In this document: positions 1-5,018 of the stretch, piece by piece
Layout: each line of letters opens with the position of its first letter
Position numbering within the stretch: the stretch's first letter is position 1
NCBI GenBank assembly: GCA_022837245.1
Contig: JALHHX010000160.1
Span: 1 to 5,018 of the forward strand
DNA from: Lentisphaerota bacterium
Lineage (GTDB): Bacteria > Verrucomicrobiota > Kiritimatiellia > RFP12 > UBA3636
Reading direction: 5' to 3'
DNA: 5,018 nt
The notes under the pieces: model-generated
Databases searched by the model: none
What the model was told of the DNA's origin: nothing
The model's input: the letters and a program-made list of their open reading frames with translations, nothing else
Position numbers and translations under genes: made by a program

Positions 1-1
1 A

Positions 2-1480
2 CTCTTCTCGCACCTCCAGAAACTTCCCGTGGCGTTCTACAACTCCTCGAGTAGCGGCGACATGATCTCCCGCGCGATCGCCGACACGCAGCTCCTCCAG
101 AACTCGGTCACCAACATCGTCACCGATGCCGTCCGCCAGCCAATAACGCTTTTGCTTGTGCTAGGCTATATCCTCTTGGCAGAATGGCAACTTGCCGTTA
201 TTTCCGTTGTGCTTTTCCCGACCGTCGTCGTGCCCATAGTGCTTATCGGCCGCCGCTTGCGCCGCATAAGCAGGGAGGGGCAGCGCCGCCTCGCCGATTT
301 GACATCGGTCATGAAAGAATCTCTCGACGGCGTCGCGGTAGTCAAGGCTTTCGGGCAGGAGGCGCGCGAGGAGGCGCGGTTCGAGGAACAATGCCGTAAA
401 TTCTTCCGACGCATGGTCAGCGCGGCCAAGGCTAAGGCGCTAAACGACCCGATCACGCACACGATAGGAGGCATAGGGGGCATCGGCGTGCTCGTCTATG
501 CGCTTGCCGTAAAAATGCCCATAAAAGACTGCGTCATATTCGCCTGTGCGATCTGGGCGATGTACGAGCCCATCAAAAAGATCGGTCGCATCTTCATGGA
601 AATCCAGCAGAGTTCCGCACCTGCCGACCGCATATTCGAAATCCTCGACACCCCAATTACAGTCAAAGATGCTCCGGGAGCCGTGCCAGTCACAGGGGAG
701 CTGAACTCGCTTGAATTTAAAGATGTCGAGTTCAGTTACGACACGCGCAAGGTCTTCAGCAATCTCAACTTGAAAATCGAGAAGGGCGAGAGCCTTGCGA
801 TCGTCGGCCCCTCCGGTGGCGGCAAGACAACTATAGTGGGGCTGATCATGCGCTTTTTCGAACCAACCTCCGGAACTATTCTCCGCAACGGCAAGGATAT
901 ACGCGGCTACACGATTAAATCAATTCGTGCGAATATCGGCCTCGTCATGCAGGACACCTTCCTATTCAATGCAACCATAGCGGAAAACATCGCTTACGGC
1001 AAGCCCGACGCATCACACGAAGAAATTGTGAATGCCGCTAAACTCGCGCACGCTCACGAGTTTATCGTGGAAAAGGAAGATGGCTACGATTCAATGGTCG
1101 GCGAACGCGGCGTCTCCCTTTCAGGCGGACAGAAGCAGCGCATCGCAATCGCGCGCGCCCTGTTGCGCAATCCGAGCCTGCTCGTCCTTGACGAGGCCAC
1201 CAGCGCCCTGGACACCGAGTCCGAGCGCAATGTGCAGGCCGCCATCGAGGGGCTAATGGGTCGTATGACTATGATTGTGATCGCGCACCGCCTATCGACG
1301 ATCGTCAAGTGCAAACACGTCGCCGTCATCACTGGCGGCGGAGTGGCCGAGTACGGCACGCACGCCGAACTCCTCGCAAAACGCGGCGTTTACACGAGGT
1401 TGCACGAACTGCAGTTCGGCACGACCTTGGGCTCCTCGGCCCCGACGCCTCTGCACAACAACCAAATCGTTAAAACTTGA
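2..1480 (+). CDS. msbA: MsbA-like lipid A/lipid flippase ABC transporter, 5' end missing
   Basis: Inner-membrane half-transporter with fused permease and ATPase, of the MsbA family that flips lipid A core from the inner to the outer leaflet. The frame is open from base 2, and the residues before the GTG at 29 (LFSHLQKLP) continue the family's intracellular loop, so the true start lies upstream. About 100 residues with the first two membrane helices are missing from the usual 580-600. Numbering from the GTG at 29, hydrophobic segments lie near residues 38-75, 143-162 and 167-188. The ATPase domain follows: Walker A GPSGGGKTT at 260-268 (K266), Q-loop Q308, signature LSGGQ at 364-368, Walker B ending D388-E389, and switch H420. 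All catalytic residues are present. The gene ends six bases before a lipid A acyltransferase, which supports lipid A as substrate over the drug or peptide exporters of the same fold. The family call is firm; the substrate is inferred. Confidence 0.9.
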   Translation, partial: LFSHLQKLPVAFYNSSSSGDMISRAIADTQLLQNSVTNIVTDAVRQPITLLLVLGYILLAEWQLAVISVVLFPTVVVPIVLIGRRLRRISREGQRRLADLTSVMKESLDGVAVVKAFGQEAREEARFEEQCRKFFRRMVSAAKAKALNDPITHTIGGIGGIGVLVYALAVKMPIKDCVIFACAIWAMYEPIKKIGRIFMEIQQSSAPADRIFEILDTPITVKDAPGAVPVTGELNSLEFKDVEFSYDTRKVFSNLNLKIEKGESLAIVGPSGGGKTTIVGLIMRFFEPTSGTILRNGKDIRGYTIKSIRANIGLVMQDTFLFNATIAENIAYGKPDASHEEIVNAAKLAHAHEFIVEKEDGYDSMVGERGVSLSGGQKQRIAIARALLRNPSLLVLDEATSALDTESERNVQAAIEGLMGRMTMIVIAHRLSTIVKCKHVAVITGGGVAEYGTHAELLAKRGVYTRLHELQFGTTLGSSAPTPLHNNQIVKT

Positions 1481-1486
1481 TTTCCA

Positions 1487-2485
1487 GTGAATATCCGCAC
1501 ATTCACTGTCTGGATGAACAAGCGCCTCCGGCACCTGTTTAAAAAAATCCGCCGCAAAACGCTCCGATGCGTCGAGTGGCTGGTCGTCCGCTTCGCCATA
1601 AGCATTGTCCCGCGCCTGTCGCGCCGTGCGGAGCTGCGGCTGGCGCGCTTGATCGGGCGCATCATGAGCGGCCCCGTCGGACGTAAAAACGAACGCGTCG
1701 CCATGGCTAACATGGACATCGTCTATGGCGATTCCAAAACCGCCGCCGAAAAGAAAGAACTTTACCGCCGCCAGAACGAACACGCCGCCATAGTGCTGCT
1801 CGACTACTTCTGGTTCTCGCGCGACACCGCGGAGCGCGTTTCAAAATACTGCTCGTCCGGCGACGCCCGGATTGAGGAATGGATCGCGGGCGACTGGCCG
1901 GGATTCGTCCTCACGGCCCACATCGGCAACTGGGAGTTGGGAGGCCAGTACGTGGCATGGCGCGGCCGGGCAATTTCGAGTGTTTTCCGTCCGCTGGGCA
2001 CCAAGCTTACAATGCGCTCGCTTCTGCGATTCCGGAATGCAACCGGGCAGTGCGCCATACCCCGCAAAGGGGCGGTAATCGGGATCATGCGAGCGTTGCT
2101 CGGAGGGGGTCTGGTTGCGATGCTCCTAGATCAGCATGCAGACACCAGAGATGGCGGCATATACCTGGACTTCTTTGGACTTCCCGCCGCATTCTCCAAC
2201 GCCCTCGGACTCATCTCCCACAAGCTGGGCATACCCATCTGCCCCATAAGCGTAATCTACGACAAGGGCACCGACCGCTATTCAATTAAGTCATACGGCC
2301 TCATCACCTCCGAGGATGCGAAGGCCTTGGCACCCGAGGAAATAACCGCCAAGGTCGTGCGTTTCACCGAGGAGATGATTCTTGATAATCCAGAACAGTG
2401 GCTGTGGGTTTACCGCAGATGGAAACGCTTCCGCCTCTCGGACGACCCGTCACGCTTTCCCTGGTACGCCATCCTCGACATCTAA
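1487..2485 (+). CDS. LpxL/HtrB-like lysophospholipid (lipid A) acyltransferase
   Basis: Membrane-associated acyltransferase of the LpxL/LpxM (HtrB/MsbB) family. Members transfer an acyl chain from acyl carrier protein to a lipid A precursor at the cytoplasmic face. At 332 residues it is close to the usual length of about 300. The N-terminus is basic and followed by an amphipathic or hydrophobic stretch near residues 25-45, fitting a membrane anchor. The catalytic H-x4-D/E motif is seen as HIGNWE, with H145 and E150. Further family blocks are RPLG near 168, the LLDQHADTRDGG stretch, and a C-terminal WLWVYRRWK, matching the family's W-x4-RWK-type ending. The GTG start lies six bases after the stop of the ABC gene and suggests coupled translation. 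An ATG at 1514 is an equally plausible start, because many homologues begin with such a KRLRHL-type segment; neither has a clear Shine-Dalgarno. Which acyl position it modifies cannot be told, so no symbol is given. Confidence 0.88.
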   Translation: MNIRTFTVWMNKRLRHLFKKIRRKTLRCVEWLVVRFAISIVPRLSRRAELRLARLIGRIMSGPVGRKNERVAMANMDIVYGDSKTAAEKKELYRRQNEHAAIVLLDYFWFSRDTAERVSKYCSSGDARIEEWIAGDWPGFVLTAHIGNWELGGQYVAWRGRAISSVFRPLGTKLTMRSLLRFRNATGQCAIPRKGAVIGIMRALLGGGLVAMLLDQHADTRDGGIYLDFFGLPAAFSNALGLISHKLGIPICPISVIYDKGTDRYSIKSYGLITSEDAKALAPEEITAKVVRFTEEMILDNPEQWLWVYRRWKRFRLSDDPSRFPWYAILDI

Positions 2486-2501
2486 CCCGAGTTCCGCCCT
2501 C

Positions 2502-2529
2502 GCGGCGTAACCTTGTGCGAAGACGCCGC
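2502..2529 (+). terminator. GC-rich hairpin after the acyltransferase gene, possible terminator
   Basis: Perfect 7-base arms, GCGGCGT at 2502-2508 and ACGCCGC at 2523-2529, enclose a 14-base loop. It lies 16 bases after the acyltransferase stop, where transcription of the msbA-like operon would end. There is no T-tract, so classical intrinsic termination is not supported; a stabilising 3' end hairpin is the alternative. Confidence 0.3.
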
Positions 2530-2545
2530 ACTGCACTCGACGAAC

Positions 2546-2559
2546 GGCGGCAAGCCGCC
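2546..2559. repeat. Short GC palindrome (GGCGGC-AA-GCCGCC)
   Basis: Two perfect 6-base arms, 2546-2551 and 2554-2559, are separated by AA. The loop is too tight to use all six pairs in RNA, but five pairs with a CAAG loop are possible. No T-run follows, so it is not a standard terminator. It could be a dispersed intergenic palindrome of the host genome, which one window cannot test. Confidence 0.4.
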
Positions 2560-2649
2560 TCTCCCACGCGACCCATCATTTGCGTCTCCTTACGCCGACA
2601 TCCTCTAACCCACCCCCAGGTCGCTGACCGATTGCCCGTTGCGCTGGTG

Positions 2650-2667
2650 CCAGACTCCGGAATCTGG
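2650..2667. repeat. Imperfect palindrome centred on TCCGGA
   Basis: CCAGA at 2650-2654 pairs with TCTGG at 2663-2667. One C/A mismatch then leads to the self-complementary core TCCGGA at 2656-2661. The symmetry would suit a dimeric DNA-binding protein as well as an RNA hairpin. It lies about 95 bases upstream of the possible activase promoter, so an operator role is only a suggestion. Confidence 0.3.
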
Positions 2668-2758
2668 TGGTTCTGAGAGACAATTACGGCGGCAAGCAGT
2701 ATCCAGTGCGACCCGTTTGATGCCGTAAAGTCAGGCGCTCAGGCGAAGGGGCGCATCA

Positions 2759-2788
2759 TTGAGATTGACGGAAATCCCGTGATATGCT
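2759..2788 (+). promoter_or_regulatory. Possible sigma-70 type promoter for the activase
   Basis: TTGAGA at 2759-2764 (five of six matches to TTGACA) and TATGCT at 2783-2788 (four of six to TATAAT) are 18 bases apart. Transcription would start near 2795 and leave a leader of about 48 bases before the ATG at 2843. Matches of this quality also occur by chance. Confidence 0.3.
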
Positions 2789-2814
2789 AACTTGAAACGA
2801 CATTTAGCATGTAG

Positions 2815-2842
2815 TCCCGAACGGGAGGTTTCAACCTTTTTT
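2815..2842 (+). promoter_or_regulatory. Structured leader with Shine-Dalgarno before the activase start
   Basis: GGAGG at 2824-2828 is the only good Shine-Dalgarno near the ATG at 2843, with a rather long 14-base spacer. It overlaps two small inverted repeats, TCCCG-AA-CGGGA (2815-2826) and AGGTT-TC-AACCT (2826-2837). The second is followed by a T-run at 2837-2842 that touches the start codon. The second repeat plus Ts resembles a weak intrinsic terminator, but its 2-base loop makes that doubtful. The site helps decide for the ATG at 2843 over the in-frame TTG at 2792. Confidence 0.35.
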
Positions 2843-3487
2843 ATGGCGACGCGATCGGAGTACCGTCTTGGTATAGACATGGGTTCGACGACGGTCAAGG
2901 CTGTTTTGACCGACGTCCCGGGAGATGTGCTCTTTTCGCATTATGCCCGCCACAACACGCGGGTGATCGAGGCGCTTCTCGATTTGCTCGCCAAGATCAA
3001 AGCCGAGTTCGGCGATGTGCCCATTAGCCCCGTGTTTTCCGGCTCGATGGCAATGTCCGTGGCAGAGAGCATAGGCGTGCCATTCGTGCAGGAGGTGGTG
3101 GCCGCGGCGGCGCTTGTGGGGAAACGCCACCCTGACGCGAAAAGCCTTGTCGATATAGGAGGCGAGGTCAAATTTCTCGTATGTTCCGAGGACCAGATCA
3201 ACTCCTTCTATGGAGGCTGCCTCCTCGCGTCTCATCTGAGCATAGCAACCAACGACGGCAATGAAAGCGTCAGGATTGCGGTGGGCGAACTTCCTTACAG
3301 CCTGCCTGCATTTGCGGTCAGCAGTATCAGTGACGGTACATGTGTTGATTACATATATGTCAGCACGACTGTCAGCAGATACCCTCTCGAACCTGTCATC
3401 GGGCAGGGTGCGTGCAATTGTGGAAGTTTCGGCAAAATTAAGCTTGCATCCCAGTGTGTGAAACGCTACTTTCCTCTTCAAAATTAA
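2843..3487 (+). CDS. Large 2-hydroxyacyl-CoA dehydratase activase (BcrAD/BadFG ATPase), N-terminal fragment with artefactual tail
   Basis: The first 108 residues are the N-terminus of a CoA-substrate-specific activase, an actin-fold ATPase. Such proteins pass electrons in an ATP-driven step to 2-hydroxyacyl-CoA dehydratases or benzoyl-CoA reductases in anaerobes. Visible are the phosphate-1 loop GIDMGSTTVKAVL (residues 10-22), a second glycine turn FSGS (65-68), PFVQEV in the following helix, and DIGGE ending at residue 108 (base 3166). PFVQEV and GGE, where short activases have GGQ, point to the long form of about 1,400 residues. The iron-sulfur cysteines and everything later are missing. 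From about 3167 the frame runs antisense through an unrelated mtaB gene until a chance stop at 3485-3487, so residues after 108 should not be trusted. The ATG at 2843 is chosen because it puts the ATPase loop at the usual distance from the start and has a Shine-Dalgarno; a TTG at 2792 is in frame but adds residues atypical of the family. Confidence 0.75.
   Translation: MATRSEYRLGIDMGSTTVKAVLTDVPGDVLFSHYARHNTRVIEALLDLLAKIKAEFGDVPISPVFSGSMAMSVAESIGVPFVQEVVAAAALVGKRHPDAKSLVDIGGEVKFLVCSEDQINSFYGGCLLASHLSIATNDGNESVRIAVGELPYSLPAFAVSSISDGTCVDYIYVSTTVSRYPLEPVIGQGACNCGSFGKIKLASQCVKRYFPLQN
3143..3184. other. Probable chimeric join between two genomes
   Basis: The activase on the + strand is convincing up to DIGGE, ending at 3166. 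MtaB on the - strand is convincing from 3481 down to about 3170, where it reads VLGTYEKF. After its GGE the activase should continue with DAK or similar and many hundred more residues, but reads VKFLVCSED. Base composition drops on the right, promoter style changes, and the apparent phylum changes. The exact point is ambiguous: the - strand reading DLASYIDKA (3167-3143) still looks acceptable for MtaB, so a short shared sequence such as GGCGAGG near 3161-3167 may have guided the join. Confidence 0.75.
3167..3481 (-). CDS. mtaB: tRNA-t6A37 methylthiotransferase MtaB, N-terminal fragment
   Basis: MtaB is a radical-SAM enzyme that adds a methylthio group to the t6A base at position 37 of tRNAs reading ANN codons. 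About 105 of roughly 430 residues are here. They form the N-terminal UPF0004 domain, whose three cysteines bind an auxiliary 4Fe-4S cluster: C12 in TLGCKLNFAET, C48 in INTCTVTDTADRKCR, and C79 in VVGCYAQ. The radical-SAM CxxxCxxC and TRAM domains are missing because the sequence joins an unrelated genome at about 3166. The same frame stays open to 2831 but then only mirrors the activase. The start is TTG at 3481-3479, giving KRKVAFHTLGC as expected for the family; no ATG or GTG lies upstream in frame as far back as the phoH stop. It follows phoH on the same strand after 47 bases with no terminator seen, so co-transcription is likely. The N-terminal sequence resembles Bacteroidota MtaB. Confidence 0.85.
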
Positions 3488-3528
3488 ATGGTTGCTGTTC
3501 CTGATGCAAAAATAGCAAAAAAGCCGGA

Positions 3529-4866
3529 TCAGAGCAGTTTGCTTGCCAGTTCAGCCAGGAAGCTTCTCTCGCCTTTGACGAGGTGAACGTGGGCGAAGAG
3601 ATCCAGTCCCTTCATCTTGTCAGAGAGGTAGCTTAGCCCGTTTGACCCGGAGTCAAGGTAGGGCGAGTCAATCTGCTCGATGTCACCTGTGAAGACCATT
3701 TTTGTTCCCTCGCCGGCCCTGGTGATAATTGTCTTCACCTCATGAGGAGTAAGGTTCTGGGCTTCATCAACGATGAAGAAGATGTTCGAGAGGCTGCGGC
3801 CTCTGATATATGCCAGAGGGGTGATCACCAGCTTATCATCCTTTATCATGTCATTTATGCGGATGAACTCCGGGCTCTGGGCACTGAATCTGTGCTTGAT
3901 GACCGTCAGGTTGTCAAAGAGCGGTTGCATGTAGGGCTCCATCTTTTCCTTTACGTCACCAGGCAGGAAGCCCATATCGCGGTTGGCCAGCGGAACTATA
4001 GGCCTTGCAAGAAAGATCTGCTTATAGCGCTTGTGCTGGTGCAGTGCAGCTGCAAGTGCCAGGAGGGTCTTGCCTGTACCGGCCTTGCCGGTCAGGGAGA
4101 TGAGCTGTATGTCAGGGTCACATAGTGCGTCGAGGGCAAAGGTCTGCTCAGCATTCCGGGGTTCAATGCCATAGGTGGTCTGCTTGAGAACCCTCTCCAG
4201 CGTCTTTGTGGCAGGATCATAATGGGCAAGGGCGCTGGAATTGCTGTTTCGCAGGATAAAATAATGATGTCCGGGCTCCGTATCCTTGATTTTGAGCTCC
4301 GAGGCAGGAACCCCGTCAGCATTCTCGTAAAGCTTGTTGATCAGGTCATGATCAATGTTCTCGATTATCCTGATCCCCTTGTAGAGATCATCAAGATTGG
4401 CAACCTTGTCATTCTGGTAGTCTTCAGACCTGATACCCAGTGACTTTGCCTTCATCCTGAGATTGATGTCCTTTGTTATCAGGACAACGACTTTGTCTTT
4501 GTTTTCCTGGGTAATAAAATCGGCTATTGCCAGTATCCGGTGATCAGGGGTTCTTTCCGGGAATGATTCGGAGACCCTCTCTGAAAACTGCTTCCCGGTC
4601 TCAATGTGCAGTGTGCCCAGGTTTTGGCCAAGGGGAATATTGCCCGTCAGGAGCATGTCACCGGCTATTTTGTCAAGCTCACGCGTAAATTCCCGGGCAT
4701 GGAAATTTATAATGTCATTGCCCCGCTTGAACTTGTCAAGCTCTTCCAGCACCACGATGGGAATAATAACATCATTTTCCTCAAAATTGTAGATGCATGT
4801 GAAGTCATGCAGCAGAACGTTTGTGTCAAGAATAAAAATCTTCTTTTGCTTTTTCTTTTTCGCCAT
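3529..4866 (-). CDS. PIN-PhoH protein (PhoH2/YlaK-like nuclease-ATPase)
   Basis: Complete 445-residue cytoplasmic protein joining a PIN ribonuclease fold to a PhoH helicase-like ATPase. Related PhoH2 proteins have shown ATP-dependent RNA unwinding and cleavage, so an RNA processing role is likely; its target is unknown. After a lysine-rich start (AKKKKQKK), the PIN domain spans about residues 10-150 with acidic residues D14 (LDTNVLL), E41/E42, D108 (TPDHR) and D133 (TKDINLRMK). A linker follows to about 230. The PhoH domain fills 235-445: Walker A GKAGTGKT at 260-267 (K266), LARP 286-289, GFLPGD 299-304, RGRS 355-358, Walker B IVDEAQN with D367-E368, and TGDIEQID 393-400. No expected residue is missing. 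The ATG at 4866 puts the PIN motif at its usual place close to the N-terminus. No Shine-Dalgarno is seen, as is common in Bacteroidota. It heads a probable two-gene unit with mtaB and has a Bacteroidota -7 element about 53 bases upstream. Confidence 0.93.
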   Translation of the reverse strand: MAKKKKQKKIFILDTNVLLHDFTCIYNFEENDVIIPIVVLEELDKFKRGNDIINFHAREFTRELDKIAGDMLLTGNIPLGQNLGTLHIETGKQFSERVSESFPERTPDHRILAIADFITQENKDKVVVLITKDINLRMKAKSLGIRSEDYQNDKVANLDDLYKGIRIIENIDHDLINKLYENADGVPASELKIKDTEPGHHYFILRNSNSSALAHYDPATKTLERVLKQTTYGIEPRNAEQTFALDALCDPDIQLISLTGKAGTGKTLLALAAALHQHKRYKQIFLARPIVPLANRDMGFLPGDVKEKMEPYMQPLFDNLTVIKHRFSAQSPEFIRINDMIKDDKLVITPLAYIRGRSLSNIFFIVDEAQNLTPHEVKTIITRAGEGTKMVFTGDIEQIDSPYLDSGSNGLSYLSDKMKGLDLFAHVHLVKGERSFLAELASKLL

Positions 4867-4918
4867 AACAGATTTGGTTTAAATGGCAGCATCTCCGGCG
4901 CAGATAGTACCACAGAAA

Positions 4919-4926
4919 CAAAGATA
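4919..4926 (-). promoter_or_regulatory. Bacteroidota-type -7 element for phoH
   Basis: On the - strand this reads TATCTTTG, a perfect match to the Bacteroidota primary sigma factor element TAnnTTTG. Transcription would start near 4912, giving a leader of about 45 bases before the phoH ATG at 4866. The upstream -33 TTTG is weak; only a run of Ts (minus strand, about 4950-4946) lies near the expected distance. Confidence 0.5.
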
Positions 4927-4959
4927 ACGGTGCCATATGCGTGTGAAAAACGCTTTTTA

Positions 4960-4967
4960 TAAATTTG
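4960..4967 (+). promoter_or_regulatory. Bacteroidota-type -7 element for the divergent gene
   Basis: TAAATTTG on the + strand is a perfect match to TAnnTTTG. A start near 4974 would give a leader of about 20 bases before the ATG at 4994. No good -33 element is seen at the right distance. Together with the opposite element at 4919-4926 it makes a compact divergent promoter region. Confidence 0.45.
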
Positions 4968-4993
4968 CGAACAACCGCACAAAGGTTATCAAC

Positions 4994-5018
4994 ATGACAT
5001 ACCGGGAAACCATTGAAT
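4994..5018 (+). CDS. folC: Start of a divergent gene, possibly FolC (folylpolyglutamate/dihydrofolate synthase), 3' end outside window
   Basis: Only eight codons are visible, reading MTYRETIE. Bacteroidota FolC proteins commonly begin with a very similar segment (MTYxET followed by a tyrosine-leucine pair), and this ATG has a Bacteroidota -7 element 27 bases upstream. FolC adds glutamates to folates and makes dihydrofolate from dihydropteroate, using ATP. Eight residues cannot prove the family, so both the gene and the symbol are tentative. That a gene starts here is more certain than its identity. Confidence 0.45.

Larger units (their letters stand above)
2486..2842 (+). other. Intergenic region with inverted repeats, no convincing gene
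   Basis: This stretch between the acyltransferase and the activase shows no frame with recognisable protein similarity. It holds three GC-rich inverted repeats (2502-2529, 2546-2559, 2650-2667), a possible promoter (2759-2788) and a structured leader (2815-2842). A short open frame from 2677 to the TAA at 2788-2790 has a protein-like composition (a stretch reads GRIIEIDGNPV). It lacks a start codon and I do not recognise it, so it may be a decayed gene end or chance. No tRNA-like or riboswitch-like structure was noticed. Confidence 0.6.

Noticed and set aside
1292..1783. A 163-residue - strand open frame across the msbA-acyltransferase boundary
   Set aside because: It is antisense to two well-supported genes and shows no family motif; long antisense frames are common in GC-rich DNA.
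2398..2676. A 92-residue + strand open frame overlapping the acyltransferase end and the gap
   Set aside because: Its first third is out of frame inside the acyltransferase; the rest is arginine- and proline-rich, as expected from GC-rich noncoding sequence, with no recognisable motif.
2843..3487. A natural fusion of an activase domain to a new C-terminal domain
   Set aside because: The C-terminal part is the exact antisense of a recognisable MtaB N-terminus with all three cluster cysteines, so it is not a new domain.
3742..4125. A 127-residue + strand open frame inside phoH
   Set aside because: It is antisense to the conserved PhoH ATPase motifs and is not itself recognisable.
4946..4958. 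AAAAACGCTTTTT as a bidirectional terminator
   Set aside because: The stem is only five A-T pairs with a 3-base loop, and it lies between divergent promoters where no transcript should end.
4986..4994. TTATCAACA, one base from a DnaA box (TTATCCACA)
   Set aside because: A single near-match overlapping a start codon, with no box cluster, AT-rich unwinding region or dnaA/dnaN neighbour, does not support an origin.
1..5018. CRISPR arrays, tRNA or rRNA genes, insertion sequences, phage or toxin-antitoxin systems
   Set aside because: No regularly spaced repeats, cloverleaf-like segments, transposase motifs or terminal inverted repeats were seen. The PIN domain at the start of PhoH belongs to a fused ATPase and is not a VapC toxin.

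Overview
The window does not read as one genome. Bases 1 to about 3166 are GC-rich (40 of 60 bases are G or C in 1141-1200, 42 of 60 in 3061-3120). They carry genes typical of an anaerobic Gram-negative bacterium. The style suggests a member of the PVC group such as Kiritimatiellota, Lentisphaerota or Verrucomicrobiota, but this is inference. Bases from about 3167 to the end are poorer in GC (27 of 60 in 3301-3360, 24 of 60 in 4441-4500). They carry Bacteroidota-style proteins and Bacteroidota-type promoter elements (TAnnTTTG). The two halves meet inside two unrelated genes that are both cut off there. The simplest explanation is a chimeric assembly join; a recent recombination is possible but less likely.

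Left part, all on the + strand: the C-terminal four fifths of an MsbA-like lipid flippase ABC transporter (2-1480, start outside the window); an LpxL/HtrB-like lipid A acyltransferase six bases downstream (1487-2485); a 357-base gap with GC-rich inverted repeats and no convincing gene (2486-2842); then the N-terminus of a large 2-hydroxyacyl-CoA dehydratase activase/ATPase (from 2843), which stops matching its family just after its conserved DIGGE motif near 3166. The first two genes form a plausible operon for finishing lipid A and moving it across the inner membrane. The activase belongs to anaerobic amino-acid or aromatic metabolism and is unrelated to them.

Right part, mostly on the - strand: the N-terminus of the tRNA methylthiotransferase MtaB (about 3167-3481), preceded in its transcript direction by a complete PIN-PhoH protein (3529-4866). 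The two are 47 bases apart and probably co-transcribed. A divergent gene starts at 4994 on the + strand; its eight visible codons resemble the N-terminus of FolC. The 127-base spacer between phoH and this gene holds a good -7 element for each direction.

I looked for an undescribed system and found none. The genes are known housekeeping, envelope or metabolic families. The observation of most value is the join near 3166, because the open frames crossing it would be misannotated as novel proteins.
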